Positions 1 through 7,711 of a DNA stretch of 31,526 bases are shown here, piece after piece (within the stretch, counting starts at the first letter, position 1; each line of letters opens with the position of its first letter). Origin of the DNA: JAWLBW01 sp041687475 (GTDB lineage: Bacteria > J088 > JAWLBW01). A program made the translations under genes and the position numbers. Where the stretch lies: assembly GCA_041687475.1 (NCBI GenBank), contig JAWLBW010000013.1, positions 1 through 31,526 on the forward strand. Reading direction: 5' to 3'. Below the pieces are notes generated by a model. It did no database searches. It was not told where the DNA came from and saw only the letters and a list, made by a program, of their open reading frames with translations.

Positions 1-751
1 TGTAGACCGCGAGAAAGCCGCTGCCCCCCAGTACCGCCGCAAGTCCGTAAGCCAGAAAGCCGACTGCCGCAATCAGAATCGGATAGAGTCCGGCAGCCGA
101 AAGATTGACCCTGTTTACGACATAGGAGCCCGCTCGCCCGATCAGGTAACCGGCCACGGCGCCGATGCCACCCTGCTGAAGGAGCAGTACCAGAAGCTGG
201 TCTGCCGATTCGACCCCGCCGAGAATGTACTCGATGACGCCGATGGTCATGAAAATGGCCATCGGGTCGTTGGCGCCGCTTTCGATTTCCAGGGTCGAGG
301 CAATCTTTTCACGCAGATGCAGCCCCTGCGAGCGCAGCACGGAAAAGACCGCCGCCGCATCGGTCGAACCGATGATGGCGCCGAGCAACAGACCGACCGG
401 AAGCGGCAGGTCAAGCAGCATCGAAGCGGCGACGCCGGTAATGATGGCCGTCAGAAATACGCCGATGGTGGCCAGCGAGAGCGCCGGTTTCCACGCCACC
501 CGGAAAGACCGCGTCGAGGTGCGCAGGCCGCCGTCGTACAGAATCATCGCCAGGGCCACGGTGGCGATGGCATGGGCGATGGCATAGTTCTCGAACTGAA
601 TGCCGCCGATACCCTCCGACCCGGCAAGCATGCCGACAACGAGAAAGACGAGCAGAAACGGCACGCCGACGCGAACCGAGAATTTACTCGAGAAAACGCC
701 GAAAAGCAGAAGGATGGCGGCGACGAAGATGAGGGTATCTACGAGAAACAT
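1..751 (-). CDS. nhaP2: NhaP2/CvrA-type K+(Na+)/H+ antiporter, N-terminal part (runs off window)
   Basis: Partial CDS read from the reverse strand, starting at the ATG at 751 and running off the left edge after 250 codons. The protein begins MFLVDTLIFVAAILLLFG and is a chain of hydrophobic segments. It contains the CPA1 signatures GMLAGSEGIGG, ILYDGGLRT, GSTDAAAVFSVLR and STLEIESGANDPMA, which track the E. coli NhaP2/CvrA potassium/proton antiporter closely. The conserved Asp pair in GSTDAAA and SGANDP is intact, as expected for the cation/proton exchange site in the inner membrane. A GAAGG Shine-Dalgarno lies about 6 nt before the ATG. The usual family length is over 550 residues with C-terminal TrkA_C/CorC domains, so more than half of the gene lies outside. 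It is divergent from the aldo/keto reductase. Family assignment is confident; the transported ion is inferred. Confidence 0.9.
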   Translation of the reverse strand, partial: MFLVDTLIFVAAILLLFGVFSSKFSVRVGVPFLLVFLVVGMLAGSEGIGGIQFENYAIAHAIATVALAMILYDGGLRTSTRSFRVAWKPALSLATIGVFLTAIITGVAASMLLDLPLPVGLLLGAIIGSTDAAAVFSVLRSQGLHLREKIASTLEIESGANDPMAIFMTIGVIEYILGGVESADQLLVLLLQQGGIGAVAGYLIGRAGSYVVNRVNLSAAGLYPILIAAVGFLAYGLAAVLGGSGFLAVY

Positions 752-892
752 GCAAACCTTCATTTTATACGAGCAAGGCCGCCTCACGCCGCAGTCGCTT
801 GAAAAAAAGCCCATGAGCGTGTCGAAATCAACGCATCAAACGAACCGGCGCGTTCCGATTTCGCATGTGGTGTTTAAGGCTCATTCCGGCGC

Positions 893-898
893 TACAAT
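893..898 (+). promoter_or_regulatory. -10 hexamer TACAAT, possible leaderless promoter of the aldo/keto reductase
   Basis: TACAAT at 893-898 is followed by exactly 6 nt and then the ATG at 905. No Shine-Dalgarno lies between them. No convincing -35 is seen at 16-18 bp upstream. If the hexamer is real, transcription would start at or next to the start codon. Confidence 0.4.
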
Positions 899-904
899 GA
901 AACC

Positions 905-1843
905 ATGGATACGCAATCATACGGCTTTCAACCCCGTCGCGAACTCGGCAAAACCGGCTTTCAGGTTACGGCCATCGGTATCGGCGATCTCGCCGATCGA
1001 AACCTGTCGCTCGAAACCTGCGTGGCCACGGCCCGCCGCGCTATTGACGCCGGCCTGAACCTGATCGACACCGCCCCCATGTACGAAGACGGATTCTCCG
1101 AAGAAATCGTAGGGCGGGCGGTGCGCGAAGTTCGCGACCGGATGTTCGTCATCGACAAGGTCGACGACCTGGAAGAACCGGTCCTGCCCCAGATCGAGGC
1201 TTCGTTGAAGCGGCTCGACATGGATTATGCAGACGCGTTCGTCTTTCACAACCTATCGTCCGTCGAGACGTACGAACGCTTGCTGGCGCCCGGTGGCGGG
1301 TTCGAACAGCTTGCCGACGCCGTGCAGTCGGGAAAGGCCAGATTCCGGGGAATTTCTTCACACCACCCCGACGTGCTGCGGGCCGCGATCGAGGCCGGTC
1401 TCTGCGATATCGTCATGTTTCCGGTCGGCCCGTATGTCGACCGCCGCTATGTGGAAGAGATTCTACCCCTGGCGAAGGCCAGTGGCGTGGGCACCGTCTG
1501 CTTCAAGACGTTCGGCGCGGGTAAACTGCTGGGTGATACGGAGGGCTACAACCAACCGCTGCAGCTGCGCCCGCGCGGGAAGCTGTCTTCGGGGGGAATG
1601 ACCGAAACCGCCGCCGTGCTGCCGCGCATGGAGGTTGCCGAATGCCTGCACTACACGATGACGCTCGACCCCGACGTCACGCTGCTTGGCCTTTCCTATC
1701 CCAACGAGCAGGATGCGGCGTTCGCGGCCGCGCGTGACTTCCGACCCCTTTCGGCGGAAGAGATGGAGCGCATCCGGTCGAAAGCCGCGTTGGCGCGTAA
1801 GGACAAGGGCCCCTGCTGGTGGAACCCTGACCCGGCGGCCTGA
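905..1843 (+). CDS. Aldo/keto reductase family oxidoreductase
   Basis: A 312-residue soluble NAD(P)H-dependent AKR-fold oxidoreductase. It opens with RRELGKTGFQVTAIGIG, the usual first strand. The catalytic tetrad of the superfamily is present: Asp55 and Tyr60 in NLIDTAPMYEDG, Lys85 in FVIDKVDD and His115 in FVFHNLSS. Length matches the family (about 300-330). No [4Fe-4S] extension is present, so it is a plain reductase, probably acting on an aldehyde or sugar-like carbonyl; the substrate cannot be read from sequence. The ATG at 905 was chosen because the AKR N-terminus follows at once and a -10-like TACAAT lies 6 nt upstream. It stands alone: the antiporter is divergent, and a 500-bp repeat-rich gap follows. 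Confidence 0.9.
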   Translation: MDTQSYGFQPRRELGKTGFQVTAIGIGDLADRNLSLETCVATARRAIDAGLNLIDTAPMYEDGFSEEIVGRAVREVRDRMFVIDKVDDLEEPVLPQIEASLKRLDMDYADAFVFHNLSSVETYERLLAPGGGFEQLADAVQSGKARFRGISSHHPDVLRAAIEAGLCDIVMFPVGPYVDRRYVEEILPLAKASGVGTVCFKTFGAGKLLGDTEGYNQPLQLRPRGKLSSGGMTETAAVLPRMEVAECLHYTMTLDPDVTLLGLSYPNEQDAAFAAARDFRPLSAEEMERIRSKAALARKDKGPCWWNPDPAA

Positions 1844-1935
1844 GCCGCCAAGCTGCCGCTCCGCGGCAATTCTCAATTCACGATTATTCTGGGATTATGG
1901 CCTTTGGATCGCCGGGCAGATCCCCGGGGGCGCCG

Positions 1936-2170
1936 GGGGTCGGACCTGTTTAACCGGCTGAAAACAGACAACTTTCTCCACTTTCTGCCGCAATTATGAC
2001 GCTTAAAGCGAGCATTTCTGGTCCGAAACGGGCCATTTAACGGATTCCTTGGGAAAGGCCGCTGCTTATTCGGCCGAGTTTCGGCTCCAAACCAGCATTC
2101 TAAGCCTCATCAATGCGGGCTACAAAGGTATAAGTGAAGTAATATCAGTAACCTGTACGGGTCCGACCCC
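1936..2170. mobile_element. REP/MITE-like element with 11-bp terminal inverted repeats
   Basis: GGGGTCGGACC at 1936-1946 and its exact reverse complement GGTCCGACCCC at 2160-2170 bracket 235 bp with no credible ORF. Just inside both ends sequences of the form TGTTTAACC and GTACAGGTTAC continue the similarity. The interior is less GC-rich than the genes and includes GGTCCGAAACGGGCC. GGGGTC(A/G)GACC ends of this kind are, from general knowledge, common at REP-like sequences mobilised by RAYT-type transposases. No transposase lies in the window and no target-site duplication was identified. Confidence 0.5.
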
Positions 2171-2204
2171 GCACCCGAGTCACCAGCAAAACGGCGAGAG
2201 TGAA

Positions 2205-2297
2205 CCGTACGCTTCGGCCTCGGCAGGGCCGGCGGAACCGCGAAGCGGCGACCCCCGTGCAACACGGCTCCTGTACTTGTTCCGACGTCCGACGACC
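2205..2297. repeat. Dispersed intergenic repeat R2, copy 1
   Basis: About 93 bp that align by eye with 5005-5097. Shared blocks are CGTACGC, GGCCTCG, the exact 12-mer CCGCGAAGCGGC, TCCTGT and the end block CCGACGACC. A shortened relative occurs at 31394-31425. All three are intergenic. The segment directly follows the REP-like element. The remaining part of the 1844-2361 gap holds only the upstream region of the penicillin acylase gene, including TATGAT at 2322-2327 as a possible -10. Confidence 0.6.
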
Positions 2298-2361
2298 AAC
2301 TTGCATCCTTCCGTCACCGGTTCTATGATGTGGGAACTTTCACTAATGTGAGTACCCGCTC

Positions 2362-4902
2362 ATGTCTATTGCCCGCTTCTCCCTGTTCACTCTTCTGGCC
2401 GGTTTCCTGTTCCTGCAGACCGGCTGTGCAGCCTTCCGCCTTGCCGGGTATGCCATCGCACCCGATTATCCGGAATTCGACGGTGCCGAAACCGTATCTC
2501 TCGCCGGGCTTCAGGAGCCCGTCACCGTGCGCCAGAGCGCCGACGGCATGTGGCACGTGAAGGCGACGAACGAAGAAGACCTGATGTTCATGACAGGCTA
2601 CCTGCAGGCCCGCGACCGGCTGGCGCAGATGGATGTTTTTCGCCACCTGGCCCTGGGTCGGGTGTCCGAACTCGTCGGCGATTTGCCCTTTGGCGGTAAG
2701 TCTTCGGTCGAGACCGATCTGCTGAACCGGGCCCTCGATTTCGAAGGGCAGGCGCGCATACTCATGGAAAAGGTCTCGCCTGCGGAACGCAGGGCCATGA
2801 ACGCCGCCGTGGCGGGTGTGAACGCGTGGATAGCCGAGCAGCGCCTTCCCCTCGAGCATCGCTTGCTGGGTGTCGATGCAATTGCCCCGTGGCGGGTCGA
2901 AGATTCGCTGGCGATTTACCAGATGCTCATGTTCAACCTGTCGAGCAATGCCAACCGTGAAATCCGGCGACTGCTGCTGGCGTGTGCCGCGGGGCTCGAT
3001 GCGACCGAGCGCATCTGGCCCACCGATATCGACTTCGGCATGCCGGCGCTTCCCCCCGAAAACTGGCGATCCGATACGTACGCGTCGGCGCCGGCGGTGG
3101 CGCCAGAACTGCGCGATGAATGGGAAGCACTCTGCGGGGGTGGAAAAGGCGTGAACCGGGCTGCCGCGATGTTGTCCGGGGATTCTTCTGTTCTTGCCGA
3201 TGCGTGGTCGGGGTTGGTGTCGGGATTCGAGGCCAGCAACAGCTGGGTGGTTGCCGGAAAGCTTTCGGCAAGCGGAAAGCCGGTTTTTGCCAACGATCCG
3301 CACCTGCCTCACATGAATCCGCCCATTGTCTGGGGCGTCGAGCAGCACGGTCCCGATTATCGCGTGGCCGGCTTCACGTTGCCGGGCATTCATCGCGTCG
3401 TGTTCGGCCACAACGGTCATGTGGCCTGGGGCGCCACCACCAACCACGTTGATCGGCAGGACCTGGTGGTCTATCGTCCGGCTATGGTCGATGGCGAGAA
3501 GGCGAAGGGTTACGAATTCGAGGGCGAGGCGGTGGCCTTCAAGACCCGGACTTTCACCATCGGCGTCAAGGGAGGCGAAGCCCGTACCTTCACCGTTCGT
3601 TACAGCGAAGACGGACCGCTGGTGAACGACGTCGAGCCGTCGCTGCCGGGGCCGATTCCGCTTACGGCCATGCGCCTTGCGCCGCTCGGCGAAGCACGCG
3701 ACATGGACGCCGCAAGGGGGCTCTCGTTCGCCCGCACGGCGACGGATTTCGTTACCGCCATTCGTAAAATGGATTCGGGCTGCACCAACTGGACGTATGC
3801 CACCGTCGACGGTGACATAGGCTACGAGAGCCCGTGCATGCTGCCCGTGCGCGAGGGGTACAGCGGCGCGTTTCCCGTGGCCGGCTGGCTGGCGAAGTAT
3901 CGCTGGAAGGGGTTCGTGCCGAAGGCCGAGATGCCTGCATCGGCGAACCCGGTGCGGGGCTGGATTGCCACGGCCAACAGCGACATCATTCCGGCCGATC
4001 GCTTTCCGACCCGTTACAACAACGACTCTTCGGCGCCCTGGCGCTACCAGCGTGCCCGCGATTTGATTCTGCAGCATGCCGCCGACGGTTATACGGTCGA
4101 AGAAGCGGCAGCCATGCAGGTCGACGTCGTCGAGGCCGCCTGGCCGCGTGTGCGTGCGACCCTGAAAGCCGTTTGCGACTCCGATGTTACGGGCGTTCAT
4201 GATGCGGCCCGACGAGCGCTCTGCGGGTGGAACGGCGCCTTCACGTCCGATTCCATCGGGGCAACGCTGTATGTTCTGCTGTCGAACTCCTTTCTGGACC
4301 GGGCGCTCACGGACGAGCTACCCGGCGATGTTTCGCCCGCCTTGTGGCCGTACGTGCAGAACATAGGCATGTTCGAAGCCAATTCGCAGTGGATGTGGGT
4401 GCGGGGTGAAGACGATCCGGTCTGGGACGACGTACGCACCGAAGTTGTCGAAACCCGTGCCGACATTCTTCGCGCCGCCTTCGCCGACGCGGTGAACGAG
4501 GCGGCGGCGCGGTACGGCGACGACACTGAAGACTGGGCCTGGGGCGAAGCGGCCCCCTTCCGCGTGCGGCATCTGTTTGCGGGTAAGGACGGACTACTCG
4601 GCGGCCTTCTGAACTCCGAGACGTATCCGGGATACGGCTCGCCGACAACGTTGTTCAAGAACCAGTTCAACCGGTCCGATCGCGATCGGTTTCGCGCCAC
4701 CGTCGGACCCAGCGTGCGCTTCGTGGTCGACATGGCCGATCCCTGGAATGCAGGCAGCTACGGCCTGGCCGGTGGCCAGAGCGGCTGGGCGAAGAGTCCC
4801 CAGTATTCGACGGCGGTCGATGACTGGCGGGTCGGAACGCCGCGGGCGTTGACGGCGGGCGACGGAGTGGATGTGAAGTTCGTGCCGGCGGCTGCCGACT
4901 AA
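2362..4902 (+). CDS. Penicillin acylase family lipoprotein (Ntn hydrolase)
   Basis: An 846-residue precursor of the penicillin amidase (S45) family, autocatalytically cut N-terminal-nucleophile hydrolases that split amides such as acyl-homoserine lactones, cyclic lipopeptides or beta-lactams. The N-terminus MSIARFSLFTLLAGF ends in the lipobox LQTGC (Cys22), so it should be an exported lipoprotein. The alpha-chain part includes TGYLQARDRLAQMD and GVNAWIAE. The predicted nucleophile of the beta chain is Ser292 in FEASNSWVVAG, followed by the typical ANDPHLP and GHNGHVAWG blocks. Length (about 800) is normal. No good Shine-Dalgarno precedes the ATG; it was chosen because the signal peptide starts there. 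It lies between repeat-rich gaps, apparently monocistronic. Substrate is unknown; quorum-signal or peptide-amide hydrolysis are possibilities only. Confidence 0.92.
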   Translation: MSIARFSLFTLLAGFLFLQTGCAAFRLAGYAIAPDYPEFDGAETVSLAGLQEPVTVRQSADGMWHVKATNEEDLMFMTGYLQARDRLAQMDVFRHLALGRVSELVGDLPFGGKSSVETDLLNRALDFEGQARILMEKVSPAERRAMNAAVAGVNAWIAEQRLPLEHRLLGVDAIAPWRVEDSLAIYQMLMFNLSSNANREIRRLLLACAAGLDATERIWPTDIDFGMPALPPENWRSDTYASAPAVAPELRDEWEALCGGGKGVNRAAAMLSGDSSVLADAWSGLVSGFEASNSWVVAGKLSASGKPVFANDPHLPHMNPPIVWGVEQHGPDYRVAGFTLPGIHRVVFGHNGHVAWGATTNHVDRQDLVVYRPAMVDGEKAKGYEFEGEAVAFKTRTFTIGVKGGEARTFTVRYSEDGPLVNDVEPSLPGPIPLTAMRLAPLGEARDMDAARGLSFARTATDFVTAIRKMDSGCTNWTYATVDGDIGYESPCMLPVREGYSGAFPVAGWLAKYRWKGFVPKAEMPASANPVRGWIATANSDIIPADRFPTRYNNDSSAPWRYQRARDLILQHAADGYTVEEAAAMQVDVVEAAWPRVRATLKAVCDSDVTGVHDAARRALCGWNGAFTSDSIGATLYVLLSNSFLDRALTDELPGDVSPALWPYVQNIGMFEANSQWMWVRGEDDPVWDDVRTEVVETRADILRAAFADAVNEAAARYGDDTEDWAWGEAAPFRVRHLFAGKDGLLGGLLNSETYPGYGSPTTLFKNQFNRSDRDRFRATVGPSVRFVVDMADPWNAGSYGLAGGQSGWAKSPQYSTAVDDWRVGTPRALTAGDGVDVKFVPAAAD

Positions 4903-4921
4903 GCCCACCACCTTCCCCCGG

Positions 4922-4972
4922 CCCCTTCCTCCTCCATATCGAGCCTTCAGCTCGGATTGGAGGAAGAAGGGG
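4922..4972. other. Long imperfect stem-loop downstream of the acylase gene
   Basis: CCCCTTCCTCCTCC pairs with GGAGGAAGAAGGGG (one mismatch/bulge), and an inner CGAGC/GCTCG stem closes on a short CTTCA loop. It lies 20 bp after the acylase stop codon. There is no U-tract, so it is better described as a structured 3' end than as an intrinsic terminator. Confidence 0.5.
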
Positions 4973-5004
4973 AGTAGTGCGTCGTGGCCTACGGGGCCAA
5001 TTAC

Positions 5005-5097
5005 ACGTACGCCCTGGCCTCGACACGGTTTGCGAAGCCGCGAAGCGGCGATCCCCTTACGGTACGTATCCTGTCCTTATTCGGACGACCGACGACC
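5005..5097. repeat. Dispersed intergenic repeat R2, copy 2
   Basis: Aligns with 2205-2297 over its length and contains CCGCGAAGCGGC and the block GTATCCTGTCCTTATTCGG. The sub-block GTATCCTGTCCTT is also found in the right arm of the inverted-repeat element at 19595-19840 (GTATCCTGTCCTTCAGG), suggesting that the repeat families are related. It occupies the 345-bp gap before the MBL-fold gene; the rest of that gap is a C/T-rich leader with no gene. Confidence 0.6.
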
Positions 5098-5247
5098 TAC
5101 GTCGGACGACTATCGTTCACCGTGCGGCATGTCTCCTCCCCGGCGCCCGCCCTTGTTCCCCACATATATGGGCGCAAAGTAGGCTGAAAGAGCAGGTTGC
5201 CGATTCCGCCTGTTTTTCCTTTCTCCTTTTTTATATCGGGGGTAGTC

Positions 5248-6117
5248 ATGGAAGTTCCCACCATGCTCGAGCCGCGCACGGTTGCGCAGGATACCGAGGC
5301 GTTTCTGTCCTTTCTTCCACTTCCGACCCTGGGTCTGCTGCCGGCCAATTCGTTTCTGATTCGTTCGGCAGAGCCGGTACTGGTCGATACGAACATGGCG
5401 CCCGTGGCCGACGAGTACGTCAAGGGCCTGAGCGAAACCATCGATCCCGCCGACATCCGGTGGATATGGCTGACACACCTGGACCCCGACCACATCGGTA
5501 ACCTGCGAGCGGTGTTGGACATGGCGCCCGATGCGCGTATCGTGACCACTTTTCTCGGCATGGGTAAGATGGGGCTTCTGCAGCTGCCGGTCGATCGGGC
5601 GTTTCTGCTCAATCCGGGGCAGAGCCTCGATGTGGGCGACCGTACGTTGCTCTGCATCAAGCCGCCGTCGTTCGACGCACCGGAAACCACCGCAATCTTC
5701 GATACGAAAACACAGACGCTGTTCAGCGCCGATTCCTTCGGCGCCCCGGTAAGCAAGGCTTACGAATCGGCCGCCGACATGCAGGGTAGTGAATTGCTCG
5801 ACGGTATCACCACCTGGGCCATGGTCGATGCGCCGTGGATTTCAGGCCTCGAGCCGCAGTGGTTCGACGCAAGCATCGACGTTGTGCGAAGGCTGAAGCC
5901 CGAAACGGTGCTGAGTAGCCACCTTCCCCCCGCGCAAGGCATGACCGCCCGGTTGCTGAACGATTTTTCGGCGGCAAGGGAGATGCAACCGTTCGAAGGT
6001 CCCGATCAGGCTGAACTCGAGAGAATGATGGCCGCCATGGCCGTCGGCGAGGCTGCGCCTTCGGAGCATCGGGTTGCTGAAGAAGGAGAATCGGGAATTC
6101 CAGACTCTGCTACCTGA
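5248..6117 (+). CDS. MBL-fold protein, oxygen-binding diiron (ODP/FprA-like) type
   Basis: A 289-residue cytosolic metallo-beta-lactamase-fold protein. The metal motif is THLDPDHIGN: His77-x-Asp79-x-Asp81-His82 instead of the zinc hydrolase H-x-H-x-D-H. Replacement of the second His by an acid is the hallmark of the diiron flavodiiron/ODP branch (usually H-x-E-x-D-H). The later block LFSADSFGAPV matches the FprA/ODP motif that supplies a bridging Asp, and LSSHLPPAQG supplies a late His. There is no flavodoxin or rubredoxin domain, so it is not a complete flavodiiron reductase; an O2/NO-sensing or diiron role is inferred. The ATG at 5248 was preferred to an in-frame start at 5197 because GGGGGT lies 4 nt upstream and the earlier 17 residues are low-complexity. 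It converges with the next gene. Confidence 0.82.
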   Translation: MEVPTMLEPRTVAQDTEAFLSFLPLPTLGLLPANSFLIRSAEPVLVDTNMAPVADEYVKGLSETIDPADIRWIWLTHLDPDHIGNLRAVLDMAPDARIVTTFLGMGKMGLLQLPVDRAFLLNPGQSLDVGDRTLLCIKPPSFDAPETTAIFDTKTQTLFSADSFGAPVSKAYESAADMQGSELLDGITTWAMVDAPWISGLEPQWFDASIDVVRRLKPETVLSSHLPPAQGMTARLLNDFSAAREMQPFEGPDQAELERMMAAMAVGEAAPSEHRVAEEGESGIPDSAT

Positions 6118-6127
6118 AGAGTCGAGA

Positions 6128-6156
6128 ATAAAAAAAGGCGACCCGAAGGCCGCCTC
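6128..6156 (-). terminator. Intrinsic terminator of the EF-hand-like lipoprotein gene
   Basis: On the minus strand GGCGGCC-TTCGG-GTCGCC forms a GC-rich hairpin followed directly by seven T (plus-strand A-run 6130-6136). It begins about 25 bp past the stop codon of the minus-strand gene. The plus side lacks a T-run, so it mainly serves the minus gene. Confidence 0.8.
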
Positions 6157-6179
6157 TGTACCTGGTTTTGACTGTTCGC

Positions 6180-7499
6180 TCAGTTGTCGCGGGCGATACG
6201 GCGAATGAAGCCGGTGCGGTCGCCCTGGCACTGCATGGCCGCCTGCGAACACTGGGCGCCGTCGGATACCGTGATCTGCACGGGGGCGTCGTCGACCGCC
6301 AGGCGCTGGAAGCCGGCCACTTGGTGCTGCGCCTGCGCAACGTCGTTGTTGTACAGCAGATCGCCATCGCCGATCTGGAACGTATAGGTGTCGCCCTCGG
6401 AAGTGAAGAGCGCCATGAACTGGTTCAGGTCGAGACCGCCGCGATCTCGAACCCGGCCGATGACAGGTTCGCCGTCGCCGTTGAAGACGATGGTGGCAAG
6501 CTGTGTCCAACCGAAGGCGAAGTCGTCGCCGTCGGAAACTTCATACGTTTCGGCCACGGCCTGGGGTTCGTTTACCAGCGTGAACAGCGGCAGGTAGCCG
6601 ATGGCGAAGTCTGCCGCGCCATCGGGGAAAAGTTCGCCGGCCGTCACGCCATGGTCGTTGGTATGGTCGGCAAAACCGCCGAAAAGGTCGTCGCGTTGGC
6701 CCTGTCCGTTCCAGACCTTGGCCAGGTGCAGGGTGTCGATGCGAATGTCGACCTGCAGCGTGTCGGGGTTCGGCACTTCTGCGCCGAGCGCATTGGTGAT
6801 GGTGTCGGCGCTGGTGACTTCGATCGGGTAGGCGAACCAGGTGCCTTCGCCCTCGGGCCGGGTGCTCTCGACACCGTCGGCGGTGGTCCAGTACATGAAG
6901 CCGTAATCGTAGTAGTCGTAGCCGGTGAGCTCTTCAGGCAGCAGCTTTTCGCTCTGCCAGGTAACACCGCTCGACGTCGTCCACGCAGTGAAGTCGATCT
7001 CGCCGTCTTCATTCTGGTCCAGATAGGCCCAGGCCTTCAGCGAGTAGCCGGGGGCCATGCGTACCTGAATGCCGGCGTACGTGCCGTAGGGAATCACGGT
7101 TTCGGCAGAAACGCTGCCGCTGAAGCCCTTCGAAATTTCGATTTCCTTCGGGCTGTTCGTCCAGTCGGCCACGTTGGCGTGCCGTTCATCCTCGCCGCCG
7201 TCCAGCTCGATACCGGTCAGGCGTACCTTGAGGCCGTCGACCACGGCATTGCCGGTGTCGATGCCGATACCCGGATAGTCGGCGGGCGGCGCGGTCTCTT
7301 CGGGCACCACGATAAGCGGTTGGGGCGACAGGTTCAGGCTGACCTGATAGTCCATGCCGCCCACGTTCACGACGACGGCTTTGCCGTTGACTTGGTTGTT
7401 CAGTTGATCGCGAAGGTCGTCGAGCAGTGCGAGTCCTTCAACCGTGCAGCCGGCGAAGGAGGTCGCCATCAGGGCGGCGAGAAAGTGACGCGTTTTCAT
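6180..7499 (-). CDS. Hypothetical lipoprotein with an EF-hand-like calcium loop
   Basis: A 439-residue protein starting MKTRHFLAALMATSFAGC; the lipobox FAGC puts the lipidated Cys at 18. The ATG at 7499 was chosen over an in-frame start 28 residues earlier because the signal peptide begins here and GAGAGG lies upstream. The mature part is acidic and beta-rich in appearance, with YLDQNEDGEIDFTAW (near residue 170) fitting the D-x-N-x-D-G-x-I-D-F pattern of EF-hand or dockerin-type calcium loops. Several further Asp-rich turns follow. Two Cys pairs occur close to the C-terminus (AQCSQAAMQCQGD). I do not recognise the family. A surface or periplasmic calcium-binding protein is plausible. It has its own terminator and appears monocistronic, reading toward the MBL gene. 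Confidence 0.82.
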   Translation of the reverse strand: MKTRHFLAALMATSFAGCTVEGLALLDDLRDQLNNQVNGKAVVVNVGGMDYQVSLNLSPQPLIVVPEETAPPADYPGIGIDTGNAVVDGLKVRLTGIELDGGEDERHANVADWTNSPKEIEISKGFSGSVSAETVIPYGTYAGIQVRMAPGYSLKAWAYLDQNEDGEIDFTAWTTSSGVTWQSEKLLPEELTGYDYYDYGFMYWTTADGVESTRPEGEGTWFAYPIEVTSADTITNALGAEVPNPDTLQVDIRIDTLHLAKVWNGQGQRDDLFGGFADHTNDHGVTAGELFPDGAADFAIGYLPLFTLVNEPQAVAETYEVSDGDDFAFGWTQLATIVFNGDGEPVIGRVRDRGGLDLNQFMALFTSEGDTYTFQIGDGDLLYNNDVAQAQHQVAGFQRLAVDDAPVQITVSDGAQCSQAAMQCQGDRTGFIRRIARDN

Positions 7500-7661
7500 C
7501 GAGAGGCCTCTCGTAGGTATGGAGTTTGTCAGTGAGAAGAATTCTATCACCCTTCTCCTGAAAAGGGGTATGCGCTGGATCACAAAGCCCTGCGGTACGC
7601 TCGACCCAGCCGAGATTGCGGGGTGCGGTCGGGTCGACCCATGTGCGATCGCAGCAAAAAG

Positions 7662-7690
7662 AAAAAAAGCGGCCCCTTGGGGCCGCCTTT
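7662..7690. terminator. Bidirectional-looking intrinsic terminator after the aldehyde dehydrogenase
   Basis: A perfect stem GCGGCCCC/GGGGCCGC with a TT loop (7669-7686), with an A-run before it and CCTTT after it. For the minus-strand dehydrogenase gene this reads as hairpin plus a T-tract about 22 bp past the stop codon. Confidence 0.85.
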
Positions 7691-7711
7691 GAAATTCAAT
7701 GCGAGACAGGC

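Noticed and set aside
2049..2351. 100-codon plus ORF in the gap before the acylase gene
   Set aside because: It crosses the right end of the REP-like element and repeat R2; no Shine-Dalgarno or domain.
2323..4200. 625-codon open frame on the minus strand opposite the penicillin acylase gene
   Set aside because: It lies wholly antisense to a gene with clear family motifs and a lipoprotein signal; its product is His/Arg/Gly-rich without recognisable domain, as expected from high-GC third-position bias.
4922..4972. Intrinsic terminator after the acylase gene
   Set aside because: The hairpin is strong but lacks a T-tract, so I list it only as a stem-loop.
6168..7535. 455-codon plus-strand frame opposite the EF-hand-like lipoprotein gene
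   Set aside because: The minus frame starts with a signal peptide and lipobox and ends at an intrinsic terminator; the plus frame has only compositional openness.
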